Of a DNA stretch of 64,000 nt, positions 1-9,643 are shown in pieces. Positions within the stretch are counted from its first letter, which is position 1. Each line of letters begins with the position of its first letter. The translations under genes were made by a program, and so were the position numbers. The notes below the pieces were generated by a model, which saw nothing but the letters and a program-made list of their open reading frames with translations, did not search any database and was not told the origin of the DNA. The stretch covers positions 682,001 through 746,000 of the forward strand of contig CBDCPE010000004.1 of assembly GCA_965220055.1 (NCBI GenBank). Direction: 5' to 3'. The stretch comes from Bin87 sp965220055 (GTDB taxonomy: Bacteria > Chloroflexota > Dehalococcoidia > Lucifugimonadales > UBA3495).

Positions 1-1009
<1,009 letters not shown>

Positions 1010-1068
1010 TGATAGACGACAATAAGGAATGCCTCCCTGTTGCCTCACCGAAGAATGTTACCGAAACT

Positions 1069-2725
1069 CTAGCACTTGGGATCCGCTCCAAACAGGTCCA
1101 GTTCCGGCAGTCCAGCTGGTTCCGCCGAGCCTGCGTTGGACGAAGCATAAACGAGATTTTTGGCCATGATGCCCCGCCAATCTTTCACCCGGCGTTGCAA
1201 GGTTCGCAGCTGCGCTTCGGTGAAACGGTCCGGGTGTTCCGACTGCAACCGTGCCATCAGCGCCTTGCCCGTGGCATCCGGCTCTGCCTGCAACCACCCC
1301 AACACGTCGCTCCAAACGCCCTCGAAGGGGTCTTGGCGGGTGCGCCAATGCCGCGGACCTCGCACTCGCGCGGCGTGTGTGGGACGTGTTTCGCCCTGCC
1401 GCCACAGATTGGGCAACTTGGCGAGGAACCGTTCGAGGCTTTCTCCTGCTGGCGTTTCCCGCACACCCGGAGACGTGGTTGCCACCAGCGCCGACTGGGC
1501 TTCACGGATGGTGTGCAGCAGCAACACCGGGTCCAACCCAGTCCGATATTCCTCAAGTGAGGCTTTCAGCTCAGCGCCGGTTGCGTCGTGCTGGATCAGC
1601 CGGTCGCCGGGCGTGGCGGGCTGACTGTAATGCTTGACGGTGGTGGAGCCATCCCTGGTCTTGTCGATCAGCTTGAATGAGGGCTGGAAATAGTTCACGT
1701 ACCGACGCAGCGCTCCGTAGAGATAGGCCATGTGTCGATTTACAGGGCGATTAGGCCAGCCACCTGTCCCGAATACCGGTCATGGCCGACGAAGCGTCGT
1801 ACCACGGAACCGTTCTTCTGCTCAATCCATCCCTGGTCGTTGCTGCGGTAAGGTCGGGACCGGGTGAACTCGATGCCGCGGTTGGCGCAGTATGTGATCA
1901 GCGTTTCGTTGATGAACGCGCCGTCGTTATCGGAGTCGATGCCAAGAAGTCGATGCCAAGGAGTCGATGCCAAGGAGTCGATGCCAAGGAGTCGATGCCA
2001 AGGATGGGAAAGGGCAACTGCTGCGAGATGGCCTCCAGCCCCTCCACAACCAGAGACTGCTCCCGGGCCAGGAGGGGTACCGCTTCGGTCCAGCCGGTGC
2101 AAATGTCGGTTGCGACCAGACGGTGGATGAATGATCCGGACACGGATCCGCCGCAGTGAGCCACCAGGTCTATAGTGAGCCACCAGGTCTATTTCCAGAA
2201 AGCCCGGCGGCGGTCCATTCCAGTCGTTGTAGGTCCGCACCGGAACCCGCTTCCCCATGGGCCGCCCGCGCCGGCGTCTGCGCCGGCTCCCCGCGGTGGG
2301 ACGGATGGGTTTCAGCAGCCGATCCAATGTGGCCGCGCTGGCCGCCATTAGCCGCGGTCGCACTTCGGGATCCAGGTCAAGGTGCCCATGACGCTCCATG
2401 GATTCCACCAGATAGGGGAGCGCCGCCTGCAGGCGCTTCCCGCAGATACGGTCGGCCGCCTCCCAGATTACGATCACCGCCTCGCGTACTGCTTCATCAT
2501 AGATGCGCCGGCCCTATAGATGCGCTGGCCCTTGATCATTGACGGTTTCTCCCCAGCGTCGCCGGACTGCCCCAACAGCCGGATACCGTGCTTGCGGTGG
2601 TGGCCGGTTACGGCGATGAACTCATCGAGGATTCGGCCCTTGTCCTTTTTGGATGACTCGCGGTAACGGTCCCGTATCGTTATCAATAATTCCTGTTTTG
2701 CCATCCTGCTGATGCCTCCTCCCAC
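1069..2725 (-). pseudogene. rve (integrase-core) transposase, multiply frameshifted
   Basis: N-terminal part (about 2725-2520) reads KDKGRILDEFIAVTGHHRKH, matching the copy at 50 kb. The catalytic core follows: PGFLEIDLV (first Asp), GIDSDNDGAFINE (second Asp) and WIEQKNGSVVRRFVG (Glu region). The C-terminal part (1731-1069) includes YVNFFQPSFKLIDKTRDG and ends with a domain resembling the N-terminus of IstA. The frame is broken by a 17-bp near-exact tandem duplication (2499-2532), an exact 19-bp duplication (2155-2192) and a 14-bp repeat present five times (1935-2004). It cannot make a functional transposase. Confidence 0.8.
1935..2004. repeat. 14-bp direct repeat, five units, inside a transposase relic
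   Basis: Five head-to-tail units of GTCGATGCCAAGGA (first unit with one difference) begin at 1935, 1949, 1963, 1977 and 1991. The unit covers the codons for the catalytic GIDSD motif, which occurs once in the homologous copy near 52190. The four extra units add 56 bp, which is not a multiple of three, so the frame is lost. This is simple tandem expansion and not a CRISPR, since there are no spacers. Confidence 0.95.
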
Positions 2726-2756
2726 GTGGCTGCCTCCCGACTTTTCGGTAACATTC

Positions 2757-3968
2757 TAGTACCGTTTCAATCTGATCTTGCAGGGTAGATATGTTGGAGC
2801 TTACGGCGAGCATCTTGGGTGGTAAACCGCCAGTCTATGGCTGATTTTGCTGCGTTGCGCTCGCGTTCGAGCGCCGCAACCTCTCGCCGCAGCTCCGGCT
2901 CATCGCTGATACGGCGGTTCAGACACCCTCTGCTGAAGACGCTCAACTCGATCTCAGCCATGTTCAGCCAGCTGCCGTGCGTGGGAGTGTAATGAAACTC
3001 GAGGCGTTGGGCGATGCGCCGAGCTTCGCCGGGCTCAAATGCTTCGTAGAGTGAGCCGAGCTTGTGGGTGTTGAGGTTGTCCAGTACCAGCCTGACCACC
3101 TCGGCATCGGGGTAGGCCTCGTCCACCAGCCACCGCATCTGGTACGCGAAGTCCACCGCAGTGCGGCGCTCGGTCACCGCCACATGTCTCCATCCACCCT
3201 TCGGCTCGCAGATCATGAACAGGTTCCGTGTCCCGTTGCGCTGGTACTCGGTGTCATAGCGTGCCATCCGTCCGGGGGCAGCCGCCAGGGGCGGACGCAC
3301 CTCCCCAGTCAATTGCCGGGAGGTCTCGTCGAAACACACTACCGGCCGCTCCGGATGGTACGCCTGTTGGTACAGGTCCAGCACGTCCTCCATCCGCGCC
3401 ACGAACTCCCCGCTCACCTTGGGGATACACCACTCCTTCTTCTGCCACGGCTTGAGTTCGTTTTTTTGAGCATCTGGCGCACCGTCTCCAGGGAGATGCT
3501 ATCGGCAAACTCCAACTCCACCACCTGGTCGGCCAACAACTGGAGTGTCCAGTGCGTGTGCCCTTCGGGCGCGGCGCTGCACGCAATGGCGATCAGGTGC
3601 GCTTCCTGCCTCCCGTCCAGCTTGCGCTCCTGGCCCGGCCGCGGTCGGTCATTGATGGCGGCCTCAAGTCCTTCCTCCACGTACCGCTTCCGTGCTCTGG
3701 CGACCGTGGCCGCGTTGACCAACAGCACATCGGCTATCTCACGGTCCCTAACCCCCTGGTCAGCCTTGAGCAGCGACAGCGCACGCTTCACGGTGCGCAC
3801 TGACGCCTTGCCTCGCTGGGACACCTCATTGAGACGGGAACGTTCGGCCTCGGTCAGTTCCACTTTATACTTGATGGCAGCCATGGCTGGGCACTCCCTC
3901 ACAGAAAGATCATGCCCAAGTATGGCTGCTTTCTTATATTCTTACAAATCTACCTGGCAACGGTACTA
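2757..3968 (-). mobile_element. IS630-family element (type A), copy 1
   Basis: Inverted ends TAGTACCGTT (2757) and AACGGTACTA (ending 3968), with the TA duplication expected for IS630. It sits directly against the end of the rve-transposase IS, inside the IS21-derived relic that interrupts recQ. It carries one transposase read through a -1 frameshift. A second, more degraded relative lies at 38742-39980. Confidence 0.85.
2767..3902 (-). CDS. IS630-family transposase (two frames joined by -1 frameshift)
   Basis: First frame 3902-3414 begins near MAAIKYKVELTEAERSRL and carries a helix-turn-helix. Second frame 3417-2767 has the DDE domain: VVCFDETSRQL (Asp), RLVLDNLNTHKLGS (Asp) and WLNMAEIELSVFSRGCL (Glu). 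The frames join at a run of seven A on the coding strand (T7 near 3460). There, LKK changes to NELKPWQKKEW..IPK by a -1 shift, the usual arrangement in this family. No internal stop is seen in either frame, so this copy may still be functional. The start is probably the internal Met of MAAIKYK near 3884. Confidence 0.85.
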
Positions 3969-4044
3969 GTTGAGGCAACCATTCGGCGTGGGTAACGTTT
4001 TTGTTGAGGCAATGCCATTCGGCATATTTAGTTGACGCGGGACA

Positions 4045-5208
4045 CCCACCTGGAGAGGCTGGGCCTCGTCCAGCACCCAGGCGCCGATCTCCCGCTGTTC
4101 CAGGACCCGCCGCAGGGACACGCTGCGCGGCTGCTTCGGAGAGATCAGGATGATGCCGGCGTCGCCCAGGCGCACCCGCTCCAGCGCGTCGGCCCGCTCC
4201 GGCATGGACAGCAGGCCGTTCACGGTTACGCAGGAACCGATGCCCCGAGCTTCAAGTCCTGCCACCTGGTCGGCCATCAGCGCCACCAGCGGCGAGATCA
4301 CCACCGTGAGGGCGCCGGTCTTGTCGTAGCGGGACAGGGCCGGCAGCTGGTACCAGAGGGACTTGCCGGCGCCGGTGGGCAGGATGGCCAGCACATGCTC
4401 TCCCCCTAGGGCCGCCTGAACCACGGATCGCTGCAGGGGCCGTCCGTCCTCGCCTGAGGGCTCGGGGCGGAAATCGTCAAACCCGCACCAGCGACTCAGC
4501 TCCCTCTGGGCGTCGTGCCGCTCCCAGCATCAGTCGCAGCCGACGCCCGTGCAGGCGGTGTCCCGCAGCCGCCGGACCAATCGTCCGGCTCCGGGGAACT
4601 GGTGGCGCACCCAGGGCGGCATGACGGAGTTGCCTCCGGCCACCGACAGCCATGCCAGCGCGTAGGCCAGATCCCAGGGATGCTGCTCAGCGTCCTCCAT
4701 CGCCGCCTGGGCCTGCGTCCGGCACGACGCGCCCGTAAGACGCCGTTCGATGGCCGCATACGCCTCCCCGTCGGACGGCCGCGGCGCCGCCTGCCGCAGG
4801 TGCGCAAAGAAGTTGCCGAAGCCCGCGCCGTCGTTCGCGCCGGTCAGCCGGTGCCAGGCGGTGAGCAGGTCCGGATCCGCCTCTCGGAACGCCTGCTGCT
4901 GGTCGGCGAACACCTCCAGGGCCAGCCGGGCGTCCAGCTCGGGATCGTTGAGTCTCCCCCGTTTCAGCCGGACGTCCTGGTAGTCCTTCACCAGGTAGTG
5001 ATAGGGGTTGCGGGGAAAGGCCAGGGGGTTCAGCCGCAGCGTGTCCACCGCCGGCAGCTGCAACAGCCTCAGCTGGGGTTGGCGGCTCTCAGGTGGGGCA
5101 GGTCGAAGTCGATCAGGTTGTGCCCCAGCAGGAAGTCCGCGCCGTCGGCCAGGTCGGCCAGCCTGGCCAGCGCCGCCGCCAGGCCACCGCGAGGACCGGC
5201 ATGGGTGA
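4045..5208 (-). pseudogene. Exonuclease-RecQ helicase, piece 2 (rest of exonuclease, linker, first helicase domain)
   Basis: Read right to left, the piece begins in a DnaQ-like exonuclease domain. LGHNLIDFDLPHLRAANP carries the second acidic motif, and DPELDARLALEVFADQ is the last one, after VDTLRLNPLAFPRNPYHYL. A middle region with Cys pairs (DTACTGVGCD, then CWERHDAQRELSRW) leads to Walker A (LAILPTGAGKSLWYQLPALS) and VISPLVALMADQV. Decay is plain: one C is missing at about 5075, an in-frame TGA sits at 4530-4532, and two bases are lost in the DEAH box so it reads DEAQPLQ. IS21 truncates the 5' side and the relic at 4044 truncates the 3' side. No N-terminal start exists here because it belongs to the 9.6 kb piece. 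Confidence 0.85.
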
Positions 5209-5292
5209 ACTGTCATTTTCCAAGGTCATTGACCCACCCTGGGAGTGCGGTGATTTGATAAATATCAGGTTGCTGTTGGTCGGTCAATCACC

Positions 5293-5397
5293 TCCTTGGA
5301 CGCCCGCCAGCGCCCGGTGCGGCGAAAGCCGCTCCCGGTAGCTGGCGCCTTCGATGACGATCTGATAGCTGGCATTGGCCAGCCGGTCGAGGGCGCT
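5293..5397 (-). pseudogene. istB: IstB C-terminal remnant
   Basis: Encodes SALDRLANASYQIVIEGASY and then RERLSPHRALAGVQGGD followed by a stop, the usual end of an IstB helper ATPase. It is the part of istB left on the far side of the IS110 insertion, and it continues the frame that breaks at GNS near 7096. The shared CT/GCT at both junctions marks the IS110 target. Confidence 0.85.
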
Positions 5398-5415
5398 CCC
5401 GACTAACTCAGGTTG

Positions 5416-6837
5416 TCAAGGAGTAGCAGAGGAAACTATCGCTGCGGCCTCGCAGTCGGGTCTGGATGAGGGAACCAAGTCGTACCCCAGCTGAGCCGCA
5501 CGCCGTTGTGCAGCCCTGAAGGCTCTTTGGCGATACTGGTTCTCGTAATATTCCGCACCTTGATCCACGTAGTTTTGTCCATGCCGCAGCATGGAGTAGA
5601 TGATCCTGGCCAGCTTGTGAGCTGCCGCAGTAATGGCCTTGGGGGATCCTAGTTGTGCCCGTTTGCGGCGATAAAACGCCCCCAAGGCACTGTCTGAATG
5701 GTGCAGCGCGCCGGCCGCGAGGCGCAACGCCGCCGCCGCCCGATTGGCGTTGCGTTTGGTTCTTGAGCTCAGGATCCTGCCCCCGGTGATCCGGTTATCG
5801 GGACTCAGACCTAGCCATGAGGCGAAGTGTCCGGCACTGGGCCACTTGCTCATGTCCGTTCCGATCTCGCTGATCACCTTGAGGGCAGTGTAAGCGTCCA
5901 CTCCGTCGATCCTGGTGAGGTCCACCCCAGTAATCCGGTACAGATGAGAACGGACGTCAAAGGCTGGGGCATTCTTCTGCTTCTGGACCCGACCAGGCTT
6001 GGCGGGAGTTGCCCCCTCGGCGACATGTTCGAATTGTTCCAAAGCGGCTTCGATCTTCCCGTCGCACTCGGCGATCTTGCCCTGATAAATCCGGTAAAGC
6101 TCCAGGGCCTGGGCCAGTTCGAAGATGTGCTCCTCGCGCCAGTGTCCCTGGAGCGATCTCGCTATGGTCTTTTGGTCCGCCCTGATCCTGGGGTCGCGGT
6201 GCTGGGCCAGCTTGTGTGGATCCCGCTCACCTCTGACGATGTCGTCGATGATCGCCAAGCCGGTCTTTCCGGTGACGTCACTGATGACGTGCTGCAACTT
6301 CACGTTCATCTGGCTGAGGGCCTTCTGCATGTGCTGAATATGGTGGGAGGCGTAGCGGATCAGCATGGCCCGCTGCCGCAGGTAACTCCGCAGGCACCGG
6401 ACTTCCCCCTCAGGGCGGAAGGCTGCCGACAGCAGTCCATAGGTGTGCAACTGTTGCAGCCACTGGCAGTCCAGCACGTCGGTTTTGCGCCCCGGCACGT
6501 TCTTGATGCGCCGGGGATCCACCAGCATCACGGCAAATCCCCGGTCTTCCAGGACCCCGAAGAGGGGTATCCAGTAGACCCCGGTGGACTCCATGACCAC
6601 GCTCTCGACTTCACACTCGGTCAACCAGTCGGCCAGGCGGTACAGGTCAGCAGTGTAGGCGGCAAACTCCCGTACCTGCGGCTCCGCGCGATCTGCGGGC
6701 ACCGCAACAAAGTGGCTGCTGGCACCCACGTCGATGCCTGCGGTGTTCAGGTTGACCCGCGACAGTTCCTCAGGTAGCTTCGGTTTCTTGGCCCTCTTGC
6801 CGGATCCCTTGACCGCCTCCTTGCTGTTTCTCATCAT
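5416..6837 (-). CDS. IS110-family DEDD transposase (bridge-RNA-guided recombinase)
   Basis: 473 residues, starting MMRNSKEAVKGSG. The N-terminal RuvC-like domain (about 35-190) shows the four acidic positions in NTAGIDVGASSHF, VVMESTGVYW, MLVDPRRIKN and GRKTDVLDCQW. A helical middle follows. The C-terminal Tnp domain (about 300-420) has ITGVDLTRIDGVDAYTAL, FASWLGLSPDNRITGGR and ILSSRTKRNANR, which holds the catalytic-serine neighbourhood. The frame is intact. IS110 recombinases cut and join at a core dinucleotide chosen by a bridge RNA encoded in the element; here that RNA would come from 6838-7093. Confidence 0.9.
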   Translation of the reverse strand: MMRNSKEAVKGSGKRAKKPKLPEELSRVNLNTAGIDVGASSHFVAVPADRAEPQVREFAAYTADLYRLADWLTECEVESVVMESTGVYWIPLFGVLEDRGFAVMLVDPRRIKNVPGRKTDVLDCQWLQQLHTYGLLSAAFRPEGEVRCLRSYLRQRAMLIRYASHHIQHMQKALSQMNVKLQHVISDVTGKTGLAIIDDIVRGERDPHKLAQHRDPRIRADQKTIARSLQGHWREEHIFELAQALELYRIYQGKIAECDGKIEAALEQFEHVAEGATPAKPGRVQKQKNAPAFDVRSHLYRITGVDLTRIDGVDAYTALKVISEIGTDMSKWPSAGHFASWLGLSPDNRITGGRILSSRTKRNANRAAAALRLAAGALHHSDSALGAFYRRKRAQLGSPKAITAAAHKLARIIYSMLRHGQNYVDQGAEYYENQYRQRAFRAAQRRAAQLGYDLVPSSRPDCEAAAIVSSATP

Positions 6838-7093
6838 CCACCCCCAGGTCGGCGAGTAGCCGCATCGCCGGAGGAAGTCTCATCGATTCACAATCTCCCG
6901 AACGGGATCCCCCTGTTGGGGCGTCACCAATAATGCAGTCGCAAGACTCCCGGGCCATGCTGTTGCTCGGGCAATACGCACCAATCACTGATCGGCCTCG
7001 GTCCGGACGACACGGCTCGCCGTGAGCTTACACCCCCGTGGCCGCATGTGAGTTAGTCGGATTTGCACGGCCCGGACGACGGGCATAGGCTTG
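6838..7093 (-). ncRNA. Predicted bridge RNA region of IS110 copy 1
   Basis: Non-coding segment between the transposase start and the element end. It aligns along its whole length with 28176-28438 of the other copy, with conserved blocks GGTCCGGACGACACG, GGCGTCACCAAT and CATCGCCGGAGGAAGTC. At 6958-6966 it reads TGCTGTTGC, identical to 7092-7100, which spans the element end, the CT core and GTTGC of istB. At the aligned position the other copy has a different word that matches its own target. That is the expected target guide of a bridge RNA on the transposase strand. Ends and folding are not determined, and the second target guide was not found. Confidence 0.75.
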
Positions 7094-7095
7094 CT

Positions 7096-7749
7096 GTTGC
7101 CCAGGATAGGGTCGTCAAAGAGACCCAGCCATTCGTCCACAGCACGGTTGCTGGTGATGACGAAACTGGACGCCCGATGTCGGTTGAGGATGAGCTCGTA
7201 GAGGTCGGCGGACTGTTGAGCGGTGAGCCCGTGGAGCCCGAGGTCATCGAGGATGAGCAGGTCGGGGGATATGAAGGACCGGAAGGTTCGGTCCACCGAG
7301 TTGTCCACTCTGGCCTGGGCCATAGCCCTGAAGAAACCGTCGGCATGGATGAAACGGACGGCGTGGCCGGAGCGGACGGCGGAATAGCCCAATGCTTGAG
7401 CCAGGAAGCTCTTGCCGACGCCAGCCGGTCCCACCAGGAGGACGTGCTCATGCTTGTCCAGAAACTCCAGGGAGCAGACGGCGTCCAGCAAGCGGCGATC
7501 CAGGGTAATTGACGCCGACCGGTCGAAGTCTTCCAGGCGGCAGGTCTCCTCGAAACCAGCGCCCTGGAGGCGCAGTTCGGTGCGGCGGTGTGCGCGACGA
7601 TTGACCTCGTCGCTGAGGATGATTTCCAGGAATGATGCGTAGTCGAGTTGCTCCCGACGTGCCAGGGCGATGCGTTCCGGCAAGGTGGCGGCCAAGGCGC
7701 CCAGTTTCAGGCTCTTGAGCAGGGGCGTGAGTTCGGCGGTTCTGGTCAT
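7096..7749 (-). pseudogene. istB: IstB helper ATPase, main part (split by IS110)
   Basis: Starts MTRTAELTPLLKSLKLGALA. It has Walker A LLVGPAGVGKSFLAQALG and Walker B DLLILDDLGLHG, then NRAVDEWLGLFDDPILGNS. At that point IS110 begins and the reading frame runs into foreign sequence. IstB is the AAA+ target-capture partner of IstA. Its ATG overlaps the istA stop (ATGA at 7746-7749), indicating coupled translation. The missing C-terminus lies at 5293-5397. Confidence 0.9.
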
Positions 7750-9322
7750 GACTGACCTCCTACGGCGAGGGCAAAGACGCTACCGGGACGGGCGAAGCGG
7801 CCGGGCGGGAGTGGCAGAGGCAGTTGGGGCATGGCTTCCTCTTCCAGGGCCTGCACCAAGATGCGTTCCAACCGGCGCACGTCGATGAGATCCACGGCGA
7901 GAGCCTTTCGGCAGGCGGCGTCCAGGCGTGCCGCGGTGTAGCGTTCGCCCAAACGCAGCAGCTTGTGTCCCTGACGTATCTGGGACCAGGGTGCCTTGTT
8001 GTCGCAGAGGCGCTCGGCGAATTCGGCCACCGCCGGTCCCAGCTTCGCCGCGTTGCGCTTGATCCGGTCCGGAGATCTGGTGGCGTAGGGACTCAGCACG
8101 GCAGGGTAATCGTCGTTATCGGTGGACCGTCCGCCCGTGGGCTCTCGGAGGTGGGTCTTGATCAGCTTGCCGCGGTGGTAAATGCGCACCAGCTTGCTGT
8201 CCACTCTCGCTTCCACCTTCTGCCCCGGCGGGCAGACATACGACGGCACCGAGTAGAGGGCTTGCCGGCACTGGATGTGATAATCCTGATGGACGGTGAG
8301 GGTGCGCCAATCGGCGATTTCATAGGGCTCTCCGTCCCAGGGGAGCAGGCCCAGGGGAGCAGGATGTGGCGCTCCTCATCCTGGAAAACCACCAGGGGCT
8401 TCCGGCGAGTGGTGCCGTGGATTCGCTGACCGGCCACGTCCCGACACCACTGCGGCGCGGCCGCTCTCACGTGGACGAAGTCGTCGAAATCGGCGCCCTT
8501 GAAGAAACGCTCCCGGGCGTAGGGCACGCCGCGTTCCACCTTGGGCTTGTCCTTGGGATGACGTGGGCGCGCCGGATCGGCGATGAAACCCCGATGCTGG
8601 GAATATTCCAGAAAGCCTCTGGTGAGAATGGGATGTAGCGGGTCGGTGCCCACCACCGCGGCGGGGAAGTTGTCGATCACCAGGTACTGGGGCATCCCGC
8701 CGAAGAAGGCCCAGGCCGCCTCCAGTCCGGCGATGACATCCTCCAGCTTCTGGCTCTGCATGGGCCACACGAAGCAGTGCCGCGAATGGCACAGTACGAT
8801 GACCATCGCCCACACCGCCCTGCGGCGTCCCGTCGCCGGGTCCGTGATCATGCCGAGGCGACCGAAGTCAGCCTCCGCCACCTCGCCGGGCGGGGTGTCT
8901 TCCATCCGCACCGTGGTCTTGCCGCGCTTGCGCCAGTTCCGCTTCAGGACAAAACGGCGCAGCGACTGGTACGACAATACGCAGCCTCGAGCCACCAGCA
9001 ACTCGTGGATGCGGGTCATCTGCAGCCCGTCTTTGGCGATCCACTGGTAGATCTGGTCCGCCCATGGCTCCAACAGGTCCTGCCGGGGCGTCGCTGCCGG
9101 TCGCGGCCTCGACTGGCTGATCACCGCCAGCCGGCTCAGCTGCTCCTGGTTAGGATCCGGCCCTTCTTGGGTGATGCCCTCGGCTTTTGCCGCCGCCAGG
9201 TACTTGCGCACCGTATTGCGGGACAAACCGGTGCCCGTTGCAATCTGACGCGGTCCGGCTCCCGCCCGCCAGCGGCGAATGATCTCTCGTATCTCCATCT
9301 TGGAAACCTCCCGGTACGCCAT
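7746..9322 (-). pseudogene. istA: IstA transposase of IS21-family element, broken by a 14-bp duplication
   Basis: Begins MAYREVSKMEIREIIRRW with a helix-turn-helix (IATGTGLSRNTVRKYLAA). The integrase core shows GEVAEADFGRLGMI (Asp), YLVIDNFPAAVVG (Asp) and HPKDKPKVERGV (Glu). At HILLPW the frame is lost through an exact tandem duplication of CCCAGGGGAGCAGG (8336-8349, 8350-8363). The correct continuation (VPSYVCPPGQKVEARVDSKL ... LAVGGQS) resumes in another frame and ends at 7746. Without the duplication the gene would be full length, so this is a single recent lesion. Confidence 0.88.
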
Positions 9323-9456
9323 CGCTGCACCTCATTTCTAAAGTGCGGCAATGGTCGCCGATGTGGCTCCCAAGGTGGGTCAAAGCCTGTGGAAAACTGG
9401 GTCAATGACCTTGGTCATTTTGCGGTTTACCGGGTCAAAGCTCGAGGAAATTGACA

Positions 9457-9611
9457 GTGATTGCCACGTGGCGCCATCCGGCCAGAGCGTGGATCCGACC
9501 GTCGTTCCGGCCCACTTCCAGGTCCAGCGACAGGCAGCGCACCAAGGCGTGGTCGCCCGGTCGGTGGAGCGAGTTTGCGCCCGAGCCGCGGTTGGAGTTC
9601 GCATCCGACAT
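9457..9611 (-). pseudogene. Exonuclease-RecQ helicase, piece 1 (start of gene)
   Basis: From the ATG at 9609-9611 it reads MSDANSNRGSGANSLHRP, then ALVRCLSLDLEVGRNDGRIH, the first acidic motif (DxE) of a DnaQ-type exonuclease, then ALAGWRHVAIT. IS21 then interrupts it, with a GTGA duplication. The next codons are at 5208. The IS5 array begins only 33 bp upstream of this ATG, so the native promoter has been separated from the gene and now lies near 17960 if the array is removed. Confidence 0.8.
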
Positions 9612-9643
9612 TTCGGCGATTGTAGCGAATGGGCCAAGTCTAA

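Larger units (their letters stand above)
1052..2757 (-). mobile_element. rve-transposase IS, copy 1
   Basis: Bounded by inverted repeats AGAATGTTACCGAAA (left) and TTTCGGTAACATTCT (right). It holds one decayed transposase gene on the minus strand. A related copy split by IS66 lies at 50024-52990. The right end abuts the TA target duplication of the neighbouring IS630 element, so no target repeat of its own can be read. The family is not one I can name with certainty; it has an integrase-core transposase of the IS481/ISNCY type. Confidence 0.75.
1010..4044. mobile_element. IS21-derived miniature relic (about 118 bp of own sequence) carrying two nested IS
   Basis: Starts TGATAGACGACAATAAGG and ends TTTAGTTGACGCGGGACA, the same termini as the complete IS21-family element at 42659-45060. 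It is flanked by a 5-bp direct repeat CCCAC (1005-1009 and 4045-4049) and lies inside the RecQ coding sequence just after the DEAH box. Once the two nested elements (1052-2757 and 2757-3968) are removed, only about 42 bp plus 76 bp remain and no istA or istB. It is therefore a MITE-like deletion derivative, probably mobilised by the intact element's transposase. The relation to the intact copy is read directly. Mobilisation in trans is inferred. Confidence 0.7.
5398..7095 (-). mobile_element. IS110-family element, copy 1 (inside istB)
   Basis: The boundary is exact because the target gene istB is recognisable: ...GGGCG-CT then CCCGACTAAC on the left, and CATAGGCTTG-CT then GTTGCCC on the right. 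A single CT dinucleotide (5396-5397 or 7094-7095) is the duplicated core, and there are no terminal inverted repeats, as in IS110. The element is 1.7 kb with one DEDD transposase and about 256 bp of non-coding DNA on the transposase 5' side. It is about 75-80% alike to the copy at 26724-28440 by eye. Confidence 0.9.
5209..9456 (-). mobile_element. IS21-family element, interrupted by IS110
   Basis: Ends are TGTCATTTTCC (left, from 5211) and the complement of TGTCAATTTCC (right, to 9456), flanked by GTGA on both sides (5205-5208 and 9457-9460). Removing it rejoins RHVAIT to HAGPRGGLAAALARL in the exonuclease-RecQ gene. It carries istA then istB on the minus strand with an ATGA overlap. istA has a frame-breaking duplication and istB is split by the IS110 element at 5398-7095, so it cannot move on its own. 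Confidence 0.85.

Noticed and set aside
1935..2004. Possible CRISPR-like direct repeats
   Set aside because: 14-bp units with no spacers, lying inside a recognisable transposase gene.
5398..7095. IS1111-subgroup assignment for the IS110 elements
   Set aside because: The long non-coding segment lies upstream of the transposase rather than downstream, and no sub-terminal inverted repeats are evident, which fits the IS110 subgroup.
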